Program-made: the position numbers and the translations under genes
Assembly: GCF_017084525.1 (NCBI RefSeq)
Contig: NZ_CP070950.1
Location: 992,001 to 1,056,000, forward strand
Reading direction: 5' to 3'
DNA: 64,000 bases
Origin: Conexibacter sp. SYSU D00693
GTDB taxonomy: Bacteria > Actinomycetota > Thermoleophilia > Solirubrobacterales > Solirubrobacteraceae
Notes under the pieces: model-generated
What the model was told of the DNA's origin: nothing
What the model saw: only the letters and a program-made list of their open reading frames with translations
Databases searched by the model: none
Part shown: positions 23,796-31,761 of the stretch, piece by piece
Position numbering within the stretch: position 1 is the first letter of the stretch
Layout: each line of letters starts with the position of its first letter

Positions 23796-25034
23796 CTAGG
23801 TCGTGTAGTCGGCGTTGATCGTCACGTACTCGTGCCCGAGGTCGCTGAAGATGACCTCGGCCTCGAAGCCGTCACCCGGCAGGCCGATGACGTACTCGAC
23901 CTCGTCGCGGGCCACGGCCTCCGCCAGCCCCGCTTCGTCGTGGCCGACCGCGTTCCCTGCAACGCACACCTGCACGCCCTCGATCGTGACGTCGACCGGC
24001 AGCGGCGCGGTGTCGGTCAGCGCCATGCCGACGGCCTGCACGATGCGCCCCCAGTTCGGGTCGCCGCCGTGCAGCGCGGTCTTGACCAGCGGTGAGTTGC
24101 CCACCGCGCGGGCGGTGCGCTCGACGTGGGCGTCGTGGCCGCCGCGCACGACGACGCGGCCGATGCGCTTGGAGCCCTCGCCGTCGCGGACGAGGTCGAC
24201 CGCCAGCTGGCGCAGCAGGGCGTCCAGCGCCTGGCCGAAGCGCACCTCGTCCTCGCTCTCGCGCTCGACGGCGACACCGCCGGCGCCCGACGCGATGAGC
24301 AGCGTCGTGTCGTTCGTCGAGAGCTGGCCGTCCACCGTGATGCGGTCGAAGGAGCGCCCGACGCAGACGCCGAGCAGCAGGTCGGCGGTCTCGGCGTGCA
24401 GCTGGGCGTCGGTCTCGACGAAGCACAGCATGGTGGCGTGCGAGGGCTGGAGCATCCCGGCGCCCTTGGCCTGGGCGGCGAGCCGGACCGTCCCGCCCGA
24501 CAGGTCGACCTCGAGCGTGGCGCGCTTCTCGAACGCGTCGGTGGTCATGATCGCCCGGGCGAAGGCGCCGTCGCCGTCGGGCGCCAGCGCGCGCGAGCAG
24601 TCCAGCAGCCCCCTGAGCACCGCCTGCGACGGCAGCGGCACGCCGATGACGCCGGTCGAGCAGACCGCGACCTGGTCCTCCTTGACGCCCGCGACCATGG
24701 CGCCGGCGCCCTGCATCCGCGCGGCGTCGTCCAGGCCGCGCCCGCCGGTCGCGGCGTTCGCGTTGCCGGAGTTCACGGCGACGGCCCGCAGCGCGTCGAG
24801 CCGCGCGCGCTCCTTCGTGACCAGCACGGGCGGCGCGGCGGTGCCGCTGCGGGTGAAGCGCGCGGCGCTCGTCGCCGCGGGCGCGTCGCAGACCAGCAGG
24901 CCGACATCCGGGTCGCCGCTGGCCTTGATGCCTGCGGCCACGCCGGCGGCGCGGAAGCCCTGGGGCAGGCCGCCGCCCTCGACGACGCGCACGCCCTCGG
25001 GCACCTCGACCCAGCGCGAGCGGAAGAAGCTCAT
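23796..25034 (-). CDS. argJ: Bifunctional glutamate N-acetyltransferase / amino-acid acetyltransferase
   Basis: Transfers the acetyl group from acetylornithine to glutamate, closing the cyclic arginine pathway. It is 412 residues and is processed autocatalytically at a conserved Thr: the expected cleavage motif appears as KGAGMLQPSHATMLCFVETD. Other landmarks are AVAVNSGNANAATGGRG, AVCSTGVIGVPLP and LHGGDPNWGRIVQAVG. ATG at 25034 overlaps the argC stop (ATGA). The presence of ArgJ fits a genome that recycles acetyl groups. Confidence 0.95.
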   Translation of the reverse strand: MSFFRSRWVEVPEGVRVVEGGGLPQGFRAAGVAAGIKASGDPDVGLLVCDAPAATSAARFTRSGTAAPPVLVTKERARLDALRAVAVNSGNANAATGGRGLDDAARMQGAGAMVAGVKEDQVAVCSTGVIGVPLPSQAVLRGLLDCSRALAPDGDGAFARAIMTTDAFEKRATLEVDLSGGTVRLAAQAKGAGMLQPSHATMLCFVETDAQLHAETADLLLGVCVGRSFDRITVDGQLSTNDTTLLIASGAGGVAVERESEDEVRFGQALDALLRQLAVDLVRDGEGSKRIGRVVVRGGHDAHVERTARAVGNSPLVKTALHGGDPNWGRIVQAVGMALTDTAPLPVDVTIEGVQVCVAGNAVGHDEAGLAEAVARDEVEYVIGLPGDGFEAEVIFSDLGHEYVTINADYTT

Positions 25035-26026
25035 CCGAGCAGCCCCTCGTCCTCGGGCCGGCCGAACATGAGGTTCAGGCACTGCAGCGCCTGCGACGCC
25101 GTGCCCTTCCAGAGGTTGTCGATGGCCGCGAAGACCATCGCCTTGCCGGTGCGCGGGTCGGCGTGGACCTGGATCGCGCAGAAGTTCGTCTCGCGGACCT
25201 GGCGCACCCCGGGTGGACGGTCGACGAGCTCGACGAAGCGCTCGCCGCCGTAGCGGGCCTCGTACAGCCCGCGCAGCTCGTCCTGGGACAGCGCCTCGTC
25301 GGTGATCGCGTAGCAGGAGACCAGCTCGCCCTGGTCCAGCGGGACGAGGTGCGGCGTGAAGGTCACCGGCCGCTGCGCGTCGACCTCCTGGTCGATCTCC
25401 GGCATGTGGCGGTGGTGGCCGACGCCGTAGGGCGTGACGTTCTCGTCGACGCTCACGAAGTGCGTGCGCGCCGTGGCGGCGCGGCCGGCGCCGCTGATGC
25501 CCGTCTTCGCGTCGATGACCACGTCCTCGATGCGTCCGCTGAGCGGCGCGAGGGCGAGGATCGCGGCGGTCGGGAAGCAGCCGGGGCAGGCGACGAGCGA
25601 CGCGCCCCGCAGCTCCTCGCGATGCAGCTCGGGCAGGCCGTAGACCGCCTCGGGCAGCAGCTCGGGCGCGGGGTGCTCGACGTACCACTGCTCGTAGACC
25701 GCCTGGTCCTTGAGGCGGAAGTCGGCGCTCAGGTCGACGACCTTCACGCCGCGCTCGCGCAGCTCGCGGACCACGGGCGCGGAGGCGCCGTGCGGGTAGG
25801 CGACGATCGCCGCGCCGACGTCCGCGGCGTGGCGGTCGAGGTCGAGCTCCTCGAGCTCGCGGGTCACGCGGTGATGCGGGTACAGGGCGTCCAGGCGCGT
25901 GCCGACGTCGCTGCGCGACGTCACGGGCCCGAGGGCGAACCACGGGTGGCGGTCGACGAGCCGTGCGGCGAGCGCGCCGGCGAAGCCCGAGGCGCCGGCG
26001 ACGAGGACCTTCGGGCCGTCAGCCAC
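25031..26026 (-). CDS. argC: N-acetyl-gamma-glutamyl-phosphate reductase
   Basis: NADPH-dependent reductase of the third arginine step, about 331 residues. It has an N-terminal Rossmann pattern KVLVAGASGFAGALAARL, the catalytic-cysteine segment VACPGCFPTAAILALAP, AKTGISGAGRAAT and HRHMPEIDQEV. GTG at 26026 (VADGPKV) is chosen because GGGGAG lies 6 nt upstream and homologues begin here; a GTG at 26041 would add five residues. The start overlaps the pheT stop by a few bases, so the arg genes may be read from the pheST transcript. Confidence 0.94.
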   Translation of the reverse strand: MADGPKVLVAGASGFAGALAARLVDRHPWFALGPVTSRSDVGTRLDALYPHHRVTRELEELDLDRHAADVGAAIVAYPHGASAPVVRELRERGVKVVDLSADFRLKDQAVYEQWYVEHPAPELLPEAVYGLPELHREELRGASLVACPGCFPTAAILALAPLSGRIEDVVIDAKTGISGAGRAATARTHFVSVDENVTPYGVGHHRHMPEIDQEVDAQRPVTFTPHLVPLDQGELVSCYAITDEALSQDELRGLYEARYGGERFVELVDRPPGVRQVRETNFCAIQVHADPRTGKAMVFAAIDNLWKGTASQALQCLNLMFGRPEDEGLLG

Positions 26027-28502
26027 CCCGCAGCTCCCCACCCAGGTCGGCGGCGACCGCGGCGACGATGCGCTCGCGCACCGGCGCGACGTCGTCGTCG
26101 GTGAGGGTGCGGTCCCGCGCGCGGAAGGCGAGCGCCAGCGTCAGGGAGCGCTTGCCCTCCGGGATGCCCTGGCCGGCGTACCAGTCGTAGACGTCGGCGC
26201 CGGCCAGCAGGTCGCCGCCGGCGCGGCGCACCGCCCGCTCGACCTCGCGCGCCGGGGTGTCGGCGTCCAGGAGGAACGACAGGTCCTGACGGACCTCCGG
26301 GAACGTCGTGAGGTCGGCGAACTGCGGCGCCGCGGCGGCGTGGGCGAGCACCGCGTCGAGGTCGACCTCGAAGGCGCCGACCTGCGCGAGGTCCCACCGC
26401 GCGGCCACGGTCGGGTGGACCTCGCCCAGCCACCCGACGGGCGTCAGGAGGGTCTCGGCGTCGGGGCCCTCGCGCAACGGACCGGCCAGCACGCGCGCGG
26501 CGCGGCCGGGATGGAGGAACGGCTCGTCGGAGGACTGCTCGACCTCGATGCGCACGCGCACCGCACGCCCGACGGCCTCGAGCAGCGCCTTGGCGGCGAA
26601 GACGTCGCCCTGGACGAGCGCGCCGAGCGCGTGGACCTCGAAGACGGGGCCGGCCCCTCCGCCCTCGGTGAGACCAGGGGTTTCGTCCTCCGGCCCTCCC
26701 ACGTTCGGGCCTCCGGCCGACGTCTCGCGCGGGAAGTACACCGCGCCCTCTTCGAACAGCGCCCGCGGGGAGAGCCCGCGCGCGCCGTTGTGCTGGGCGA
26801 CGTCGAGCAGCGAGCCCAGGAGCGTCGTGCGCAGGACGGCCTGCTCCTCGCTCATCGGGTTCTCGAGGCGCACCACGGACCGGCGGTGGTCGTGCTCGGG
26901 CAGCCCGAGGCGGTCGCCCACGTCGGGCGAGGTGAACGACCACCCGACCACCTCGTGCGCGCCGCGGCCGACGAGCGCGTCGGCGGCCCGGCGGCGCAGG
27001 CGCTGGGCGTGCGTGAGCGTGGCGGCCAGGCCGGTGCGGTTGGCCGGCAACGTGGCCGGCAGGTCCTCCAGCGCCGCCAGGCGCCCGACCTCCTCGACCA
27101 GGTCGGCCTCGCGCGTGACGTCGTTGCGCCGGTGGGGCGGGATCGTGACGTCGAGGCCGTCGTCGGCCTGCGCGACGCCGAAGCCGAGCGTCTCGAGCAC
27201 CGCGGTCGCCCGCTCGCGCGGGACCGCGACGCCGAGCAGCGACGTCGTGCGCGCGTCGCGCAGCCGCAGGACCGGCGCCTCGGGCAGCGCGCCGGGGGCC
27301 TGGACGTCGATGGTGCCCCCGACCACGCGGGCGCCGCAGAGCTCGACCAGCAGCGTCGTCGCCACCGCCTGGGCCCACATCGTCGCCTCGGTGGGCAGCG
27401 ACTTCTCGAAGCGCGCACCCGCCTCGGAGCGCAGCTGCAGCCGGGCCATCGTGCGGTTGATCGCCGGGCCGTCCCAGGCGGCGACCTCGAGCAGGACGCG
27501 CGTGGTGTCGTCCTGCACCTCGGAGCGCTGGCCGCCCATGATCCCGGCGATGGAGGTGGGCCCGTCGCCGTCGGCGATGAGCGTCATGTCGCTGTCCAGC
27601 GTGCGCTGCACGTCGTCGAGCGTCGTCATCGCCTCGCCGTCGCCGGCGCGGCGCACGACGAGCACGCCGCCGGCGATGCGGTCGGCGTCGAAGGCGTGCA
27701 GCGGCTGGCCCGTCAGCAGCATCACGTAGTTCGTGATGTCGACGACGTCGTTGATCGGCCGCATGCCCGCCGCCGACAGCCGCGCCTTGAGCCACGCGGG
27801 CGACTCGCCGACCGTCACGTCCTCGAAGAGCCGCGCGGTGAAGCGCGGGCAGCGCTCGGGCACCTCGACGCGGACCTCGAAGCCCTCGATCTCGCCCGGG
27901 GGCGGGCCGTGCGGGTCCTCGAGCCAGGGCTCGGGTCCGAGGGGGGCGTCGCTGACCGCCGCCACCTCGCGGGCGATGCCGTAGACGGCCAGGCAGTCGG
28001 GCCGGTTGGGCGTGATCTCGAACTCGAGGACGTCGGTCGAGATCGGCAGGACGTCGGCCAGCGGCGTGCCGGCCGCGAGCGCGTCGTCGAGGACCATGAT
28101 CCCCTGGTGCGAGGAGCCGATCGCGAGCTCGTCCTCGGAGCAGATCATCCCGTTGGACTCGACGCCGCGGAGCTTGGCGACCCCGAGCTGCATGCCGTTG
28201 GGCATGACCGCGCCGGGCCGCGCCACGGGGACGGTCTGGCCCGCGGCGACGTTCGGGGCGCCGCAGACGATGGTCTGCGGCTCGGCCTCGCCGACGTCGA
28301 CCTGGCAGACGCGCAGGCGGTCGGCGTCCGGGTGCTGCTCGGCGCTGAGCACCTTGCCGACCACGAAGTGCTCCTCGGCGCGCACGCCGTGGTGCTCGAT
28401 CGCGTCGACGGCGGTGCCCGTGAGGTCGAGGCGGCGGACCAGCTCGCGCAGCTCGAGCTGCGGGTCGACGTGGTCGCGGAGCCACTGCATCGGGACCTTC
28501 AT
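26019..28502 (-). CDS. pheT: Phenylalanyl-tRNA synthetase beta subunit
   Basis: Beta chain of the (alpha-beta)2 class II PheRS; 827 residues, normal length. The N terminus is KVPMQWLRDHVDPQL. A tRNA-binding EMAP-like domain follows (FVVGKVLSAEQHPDADRLRV ... GVESNGMICSEDELAIG). The B3/4 editing region is LEFEITPNRPDCLAVYGIAR, and the C-terminal FDX-ACB domain spans the segment TTFPEVRQDLSFLLDADTPA. ATG at 28502 lies 4 nt downstream of the pheS stop. Confidence 0.96.
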   Translation of the reverse strand: MKVPMQWLRDHVDPQLELRELVRRLDLTGTAVDAIEHHGVRAEEHFVVGKVLSAEQHPDADRLRVCQVDVGEAEPQTIVCGAPNVAAGQTVPVARPGAVMPNGMQLGVAKLRGVESNGMICSEDELAIGSSHQGIMVLDDALAAGTPLADVLPISTDVLEFEITPNRPDCLAVYGIAREVAAVSDAPLGPEPWLEDPHGPPPGEIEGFEVRVEVPERCPRFTARLFEDVTVGESPAWLKARLSAAGMRPINDVVDITNYVMLLTGQPLHAFDADRIAGGVLVVRRAGDGEAMTTLDDVQRTLDSDMTLIADGDGPTSIAGIMGGQRSEVQDDTTRVLLEVAAWDGPAINRTMARLQLRSEAGARFEKSLPTEATMWAQAVATTLLVELCGARVVGGTIDVQAPGALPEAPVLRLRDARTTSLLGVAVPRERATAVLETLGFGVAQADDGLDVTIPPHRRNDVTREADLVEEVGRLAALEDLPATLPANRTGLAATLTHAQRLRRRAADALVGRGAHEVVGWSFTSPDVGDRLGLPEHDHRRSVVRLENPMSEEQAVLRTTLLGSLLDVAQHNGARGLSPRALFEEGAVYFPRETSAGGPNVGGPEDETPGLTEGGGAGPVFEVHALGALVQGDVFAAKALLEAVGRAVRVRIEVEQSSDEPFLHPGRAARVLAGPLREGPDAETLLTPVGWLGEVHPTVAARWDLAQVGAFEVDLDAVLAHAAAAPQFADLTTFPEVRQDLSFLLDADTPAREVERAVRRAGGDLLAGADVYDWYAGQGIPEGKRSLTLALAFRARDRTLTDDDVAPVRERIVAAVAADLGGELRGG

Positions 28503-28506
28503 CGCG

Positions 28507-29550
28507 TCACCCGAACTGGCGCAGGAAGCGCAGGTCGTTGTCGTAGTACAGGCGCAGGTCCGGGATGCCGTGCTTGAGCATCGCGATGCGCTCGATGCCC
28601 ATGCCGAAGGCGAACCCCTGCACCTGCTCGGGGTCGTAGGCGCCGCCCGGCACGCCGGCCAGGACGTTGGGGTCGACCATGCCCGCCCCGAGGATCTCCA
28701 GCCAGCCGGTGCCCTTGCACACCCGGCACGGCGAGCCGTCGCGCGCGCAGTTGAAGCAGGAGACGTCGACCTCGACCGACGGCTCGGTGAACGGGAAGAA
28801 GTGCCCGCGCAGGCGCACCTCGCGCTCCGTGCCGAAGATCGCGCGGCAGAAGGCCAGCAGGACGCCCTTGAGGTCGGCCAGGGTGATGCCCTCGTCGACC
28901 CACAGGCCCTCGACCTGGTGGAACTGCGGCGTGTGCGTGGCGTCGCTGTCGCGCCGGTAGACGCGGCCCGGGACGATGATCGCGATCGGCGGCGGCTGGG
29001 CCTCCATCGCGCGCACCTGCATCGGCGAGGTGTGGGTGCGCAGGACGACGTCGTCGCGCACGTAGAACGTGTCCGTGCGCGCCCGCGCGGGGTGGGCGGG
29101 GTCGTGGTTGAGCGCGTCGAAGTTGTAGTGGACGGTGTCCACCTCGGGGCCCTCCATCACCGTGAAGCCCAGGCCCAGGAAGACGTCCTCGATCTCGCGG
29201 CGCACCGCGGTCAGCAGATGCAGCGTCCCCGTCGGCTCGACCGGGCGGCCGGGAAGCGTCACGTCGACGCGGTCGGCCGCCAGGCGTGCGTCGAGCTCGG
29301 CCTGCGCGAGGCGCTCGGTCGCCGCCTGCAGGCGCTCCTCGACGGTCTTGCGCGCGACGTTGGCCGCCTTGCCGACGGCGCCGCGCTCCTGCGGGGGCAG
29401 CTCGGCGACGCCGCGCAGGAGGTTGGGCAGCTCCGCCTTGCGGCCCAGGAAGCGCACGCGCAGCTCTTCGAGCGCGGCGGTGTCGGCGGCCTGGTCGATG
29501 GCGGCCAGGGCCTCGCCCTGAAGCTCTTCGATGCGGTCGAGGACGGTCAC
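28507..29550 (-). CDS. pheS: Phenylalanyl-tRNA synthetase alpha subunit
   Basis: Catalytic chain of PheRS, 347 residues. It has an N-terminal coiled coil, then class II motif 2 (RVYRRDSDATHTPQFHQVEG) and motif 3 (GFAFGMGIERIAMLKHGIPD). An insert with two CxxC pairs (SCFNCARDGSPCRVCKGTGW) follows the motif-2 domain, as in many bacterial PheS, and probably binds zinc. The start is GTG at 29550, overlapping the stop of the upstream methyltransferase as GTGA. Confidence 0.96.
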   Translation of the reverse strand: MTVLDRIEELQGEALAAIDQAADTAALEELRVRFLGRKAELPNLLRGVAELPPQERGAVGKAANVARKTVEERLQAATERLAQAELDARLAADRVDVTLPGRPVEPTGTLHLLTAVRREIEDVFLGLGFTVMEGPEVDTVHYNFDALNHDPAHPARARTDTFYVRDDVVLRTHTSPMQVRAMEAQPPPIAIIVPGRVYRRDSDATHTPQFHQVEGLWVDEGITLADLKGVLLAFCRAIFGTEREVRLRGHFFPFTEPSVEVDVSCFNCARDGSPCRVCKGTGWLEILGAGMVDPNVLAGVPGGAYDPEQVQGFAFGMGIERIAMLKHGIPDLRLYYDNDLRFLRQFG

Positions 29551-30224
29551 TGGGCGTGGAACCTAGCTGTCAGCTCGTAGAGGGCGACGGTGGCGGCCAT
29601 GGCGGCGTTGAGCGACTCCGACTGGATGGGGATGTGGGCGGCGCGGTCGCACGCGGCGAGGACGTCGGCGGGCAGCCCGTCGCGCTCGGCGCCGACCACC
29701 ACCGAGACGTCGCCGGCGGCCGGGCCGCGCAGGACGTCGCCCCGGCGCGCGGCGAGCGCGACGGTCTCGCCCGGAAGCGCACCGACATCCGCGACGCGGG
29801 CCAGCGGCAGGCCGAAGACGGCGCCCATGGAGGCGCGCACGGCCTTGGGCGCGTAGGGGTCGGCGGTCTGCGGGCCGATCGCCACCGACGAGGCGCCGAA
29901 GGCCAGCGCCGCGCGCAGGACCGTCCCGACGTTGCCCGGGTCCTTCAGGCCCCACAGGCACACGCACAGCGGACCGGCGGGCGCGGGCGCCCAGCGCTCC
30001 TCGTAGACCGCCAGCGCGCGGGTCCCGCTGCCCAGGGTCGAGACCTTCGCCAGCGCGTCGGCCTCGACGTCGACGCCCGCGGTGAGCCGGTGCACCGGCG
30101 TCCACCCCGCCGCGTCGGCCGCCGCGAGCAGGTCCTCGCCCTCGGCCAGGAAGCGGCCTTCGCCGCGGCGCGCGCCGAGCCGGCGGATCTCCTTGAGCAG
30201 CGGGTTGTGGTGGCTGGTGATCAC
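29547..30224 (-). CDS. TrmH/SpoU family RNA 2'-O-methyltransferase
   Basis: A 225-residue SPOUT methyltransferase that modifies rRNA or tRNA riboses. The N-terminal substrate-binding part begins ITSHHNPLLKEIRRLGARRG. The knotted catalytic domain shows LWGLKDPGNVGTVLRAALAF (motif 1), RASMGAVFGLPLAR, VVVGAERDGLPADVL (motif 2) and IPIQSESLNAAMAATVALYE (motif 3). Its position between rplT and pheS is a conserved location for this family. The exact target nucleotide cannot be told. Confidence 0.92.
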   Translation of the reverse strand: MITSHHNPLLKEIRRLGARRGEGRFLAEGEDLLAAADAAGWTPVHRLTAGVDVEADALAKVSTLGSGTRALAVYEERWAPAPAGPLCVCLWGLKDPGNVGTVLRAALAFGASSVAIGPQTADPYAPKAVRASMGAVFGLPLARVADVGALPGETVALAARRGDVLRGPAAGDVSVVVGAERDGLPADVLAACDRAAHIPIQSESLNAAMAATVALYELTARFHAQ

Positions 30225-30251
30225 GGGGGTGGACCTGGGTCCTGGAACGAG

Positions 30252-30284
30252 AACGGGCGCCGTCCGAGAGGAGCGGCGCCCGTT
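30252..30284 (-). terminator. Terminator or attenuator between rplT and the methyltransferase
   Basis: A perfect 11-bp stem (AACGGGCGCCG with its complement), 11-nt loop, 23 nt after the rplT stop on the minus strand and followed by CTCGTTCC. It separates the ribosomal-protein genes from the methyltransferase-pheST genes. Confidence 0.7.
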
Positions 30285-30307
30285 GGAGGCTCTGGTGTCG
30301 ACTGGGC

Positions 30308-30673
30308 CTACGCGGCGGCAGCCGACGCCTCACGGGCGGCGTCGGCGAATCGGCGGAAGGTCTCGGGGTCGCGCACGGCGATGTCGGCCAGCACCTTGCG
30401 GTCGAGCTCGATGCCGGCGAGCTTCAGGCCGTGCATGAACTGGCCGTAGGACAGGCCGTTCAGGCGGGCGGCGGCGTTGATGCGCGTGATCCACAGGCGA
30501 CGGAAGTCGCGCTTGCGGTTGCGGCGGTCGCGGTAGGCGTAGGACTCGGCCTTCATGACCGCCTCCTTCGCCCGCTTGTAGTTGGAGTTCGCCTCGCCGC
30601 GGAAGCCCTTCGCGCGATCGAGGGTCTTCCGGCGCTTCTTCTTCGCGTTGACGGCGCGCTTGACGCGGGTCAC
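30308..30673 (-). CDS. rplT: 50S ribosomal protein L20
   Basis: 23S rRNA-binding protein needed early in 50S assembly; 121 residues. The sequence [40 protein letters not shown] and [20 protein letters not shown] is diagnostic. GTG at 30673 overlaps the rpmI stop (GTGA). L20 commonly represses its own operon; the hairpin between infC and rpmI is a candidate site. Confidence 0.97.
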   Translation of the reverse strand: MTRVKRAVNAKKKRRKTLDRAKGFRGEANSNYKRAKEAVMKAESYAYRDRRNRKRDFRRLWITRINAAARLNGLSYGQFMHGLKLAGIELDRKVLADIAVRDPETFRRFADAAREASAAAA

Positions 30674-30873
30674 TTCTTCTTGGCTCCCAGGAGGTCCTTG
30701 ACGCGCGGCGCGTCGTGGTCCGACAGGATGGCGGCCTTGCCGAGCTGGCGCTTGCGCTTGGGCGACTTCTTCTCGAGGATGTGGCTCGTGAAGGCGTGAC
30801 GCCCGCGGACCTTGCCCTTGGCGGTCAGCTTGAAGCGCTTCTTCGCGCCCGAGTGGGTCTTCATCTTCGGCAT
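30670..30873 (-). CDS. rpmI: 50S ribosomal protein L35
   Basis: A 67-residue basic ribosomal protein with [20 protein letters not shown] and [23 protein letters not shown] at 30873. It overlaps rplT by 4 bases, as expected for the coupled infC-rpmI-rplT operon. Confidence 0.97.
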   Translation of the reverse strand: MPKMKTHSGAKKRFKLTAKGKVRGRHAFTSHILEKKSPKRKRQLGKAAILSDHDAPRVKDLLGAKKK

Positions 30874-30904
30874 GGCGAGCAGCGCAGTATGGCACGTCCC
30901 TGCC

Positions 30905-30927
30905 CCCGGCCCCTGTCCGGGGCCGGG
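30905..30927 (-). terminator. Hairpin between infC and rpmI
   Basis: CCCGGCCCC and GGGGCCGGG arms (9 bp) around TGTCC, 18 nt after the infC stop and 32 nt before the rpmI start. It could be an attenuator or an L20 autoregulatory structure; the sequence alone does not decide. Confidence 0.5.
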
Positions 30928-30944
30928 CACGAGGGCGTGAGCCG

Positions 30945-31688
30945 CTAGTCCTTGGCGTCGGCGGTCGCCTCGGCCGGCTGGGCCTCGGCGGGCGCCGTCT
31001 CGGCGGCGGGGGCGCCGTCGGTGGCCTGCGTCCCGTCGGTGGCCTGCGTGCCGTCGGTGGCCTGCGTGCCGTCGGCGCCGTCGGCCTGCACGGCCTCGGT
31101 CTCGCCGGTCTTCTGCTCCTGGTCGATCGTGCCGGCCAGGACGGCCTTGGACGGACCGAGCAGCATCGTCATGTTGCGCCCGTCGAGGTTGGGCCGCTGG
31201 TCGACGACCGCGAGCTCCTTGAGGTCCTCGGCGAGGCGGTCCAGGATCATGCGGCCGCGCTCGGGGTGGGTCACCTCACGGCCACGGAACATGATCGTGA
31301 TCTTGACCTTGTCCTTGTGGCGCAGGAACCGCTCGACGTGGCCCTTCTTCGTCGAGTAGTCGTGCTCCGCGATCTTCGGGCGGAACTTGATCTCGCGGAC
31401 GTTGATCTGCGTCTGGTGCTTGCGCGCGGCCTTCTGCTTCTGGGCCTGCTCGTACTTGTACTTCGAGTAGTCGAGCACGCGGCAGACGGGCGGGCGCGCC
31501 TCCGGGGCGACCTCGACGAGGTCGAGGTCGCGCTCCTGGGCGAAGCGCAGCGCAGCGTCGGTCTTCATGACACCGACCTGCTGGCCGTCGGGATCGATCA
31601 CGCGCACCTCAGGAACGCGGATCCGCTCGTTGACCCGGGTGGTGTCCCGCTCGGGCGGGCGCCGGTCGAACCTGCGAGGGACCGGCAC
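30945..31688 (-). CDS. infC: Translation initiation factor IF-3 with a long C-terminal tail
   Basis: Prevents 30S-50S joining and proofreads the start codon. Residues about 18-180 form a normal IF-3: [20 protein letters not shown], the linker [20 protein letters not shown] and the C-domain [20 protein letters not shown]. About 65 extra residues follow, low in complexity and rich in Ala, Thr, Asp and Glu, with three copies of DGTQAT encoded by an 18-bp tandem repeat. A GTG start at 31688 is used; the first 17 residues are also extra. The operon order is thrS-infC-rpmI-rplT. Confidence 0.95.
   Translation of the reverse strand: MPVPRRFDRRPPERDTTRVNERIRVPEVRVIDPDGQQVGVMKTDAALRFAQERDLDLVEVAPEARPPVCRVLDYSKYKYEQAQKQKAARKHQTQINVREIKFRPKIAEHDYSTKKGHVERFLRHKDKVKITIMFRGREVTHPERGRMILDRLAEDLKELAVVDQRPNLDGRNMTMLLGPSKAVLAGTIDQEQKTGETEAVQADGADGTQATDGTQATDGTQATDGAPAAETAPAEAQPAEATADAKD
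31021..31074. repeat. 18-bp tandem repeat (3 copies) inside infC
   Basis: Unit GTGGCCTGCGTGCCGTCG occurs three times head to tail, the first copy with one base change. On the coding strand it specifies DGTQAT. In-frame units of this kind vary in number by slippage. Confidence 0.85.
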
Positions 31689-31761
31689 TAGGCGGTGGAG
31701 CGCGGCGTCAAGCGCGCGTCAGAGACAGACGGATGGGCAACGCAGGCCACTGTAGCAAGGG

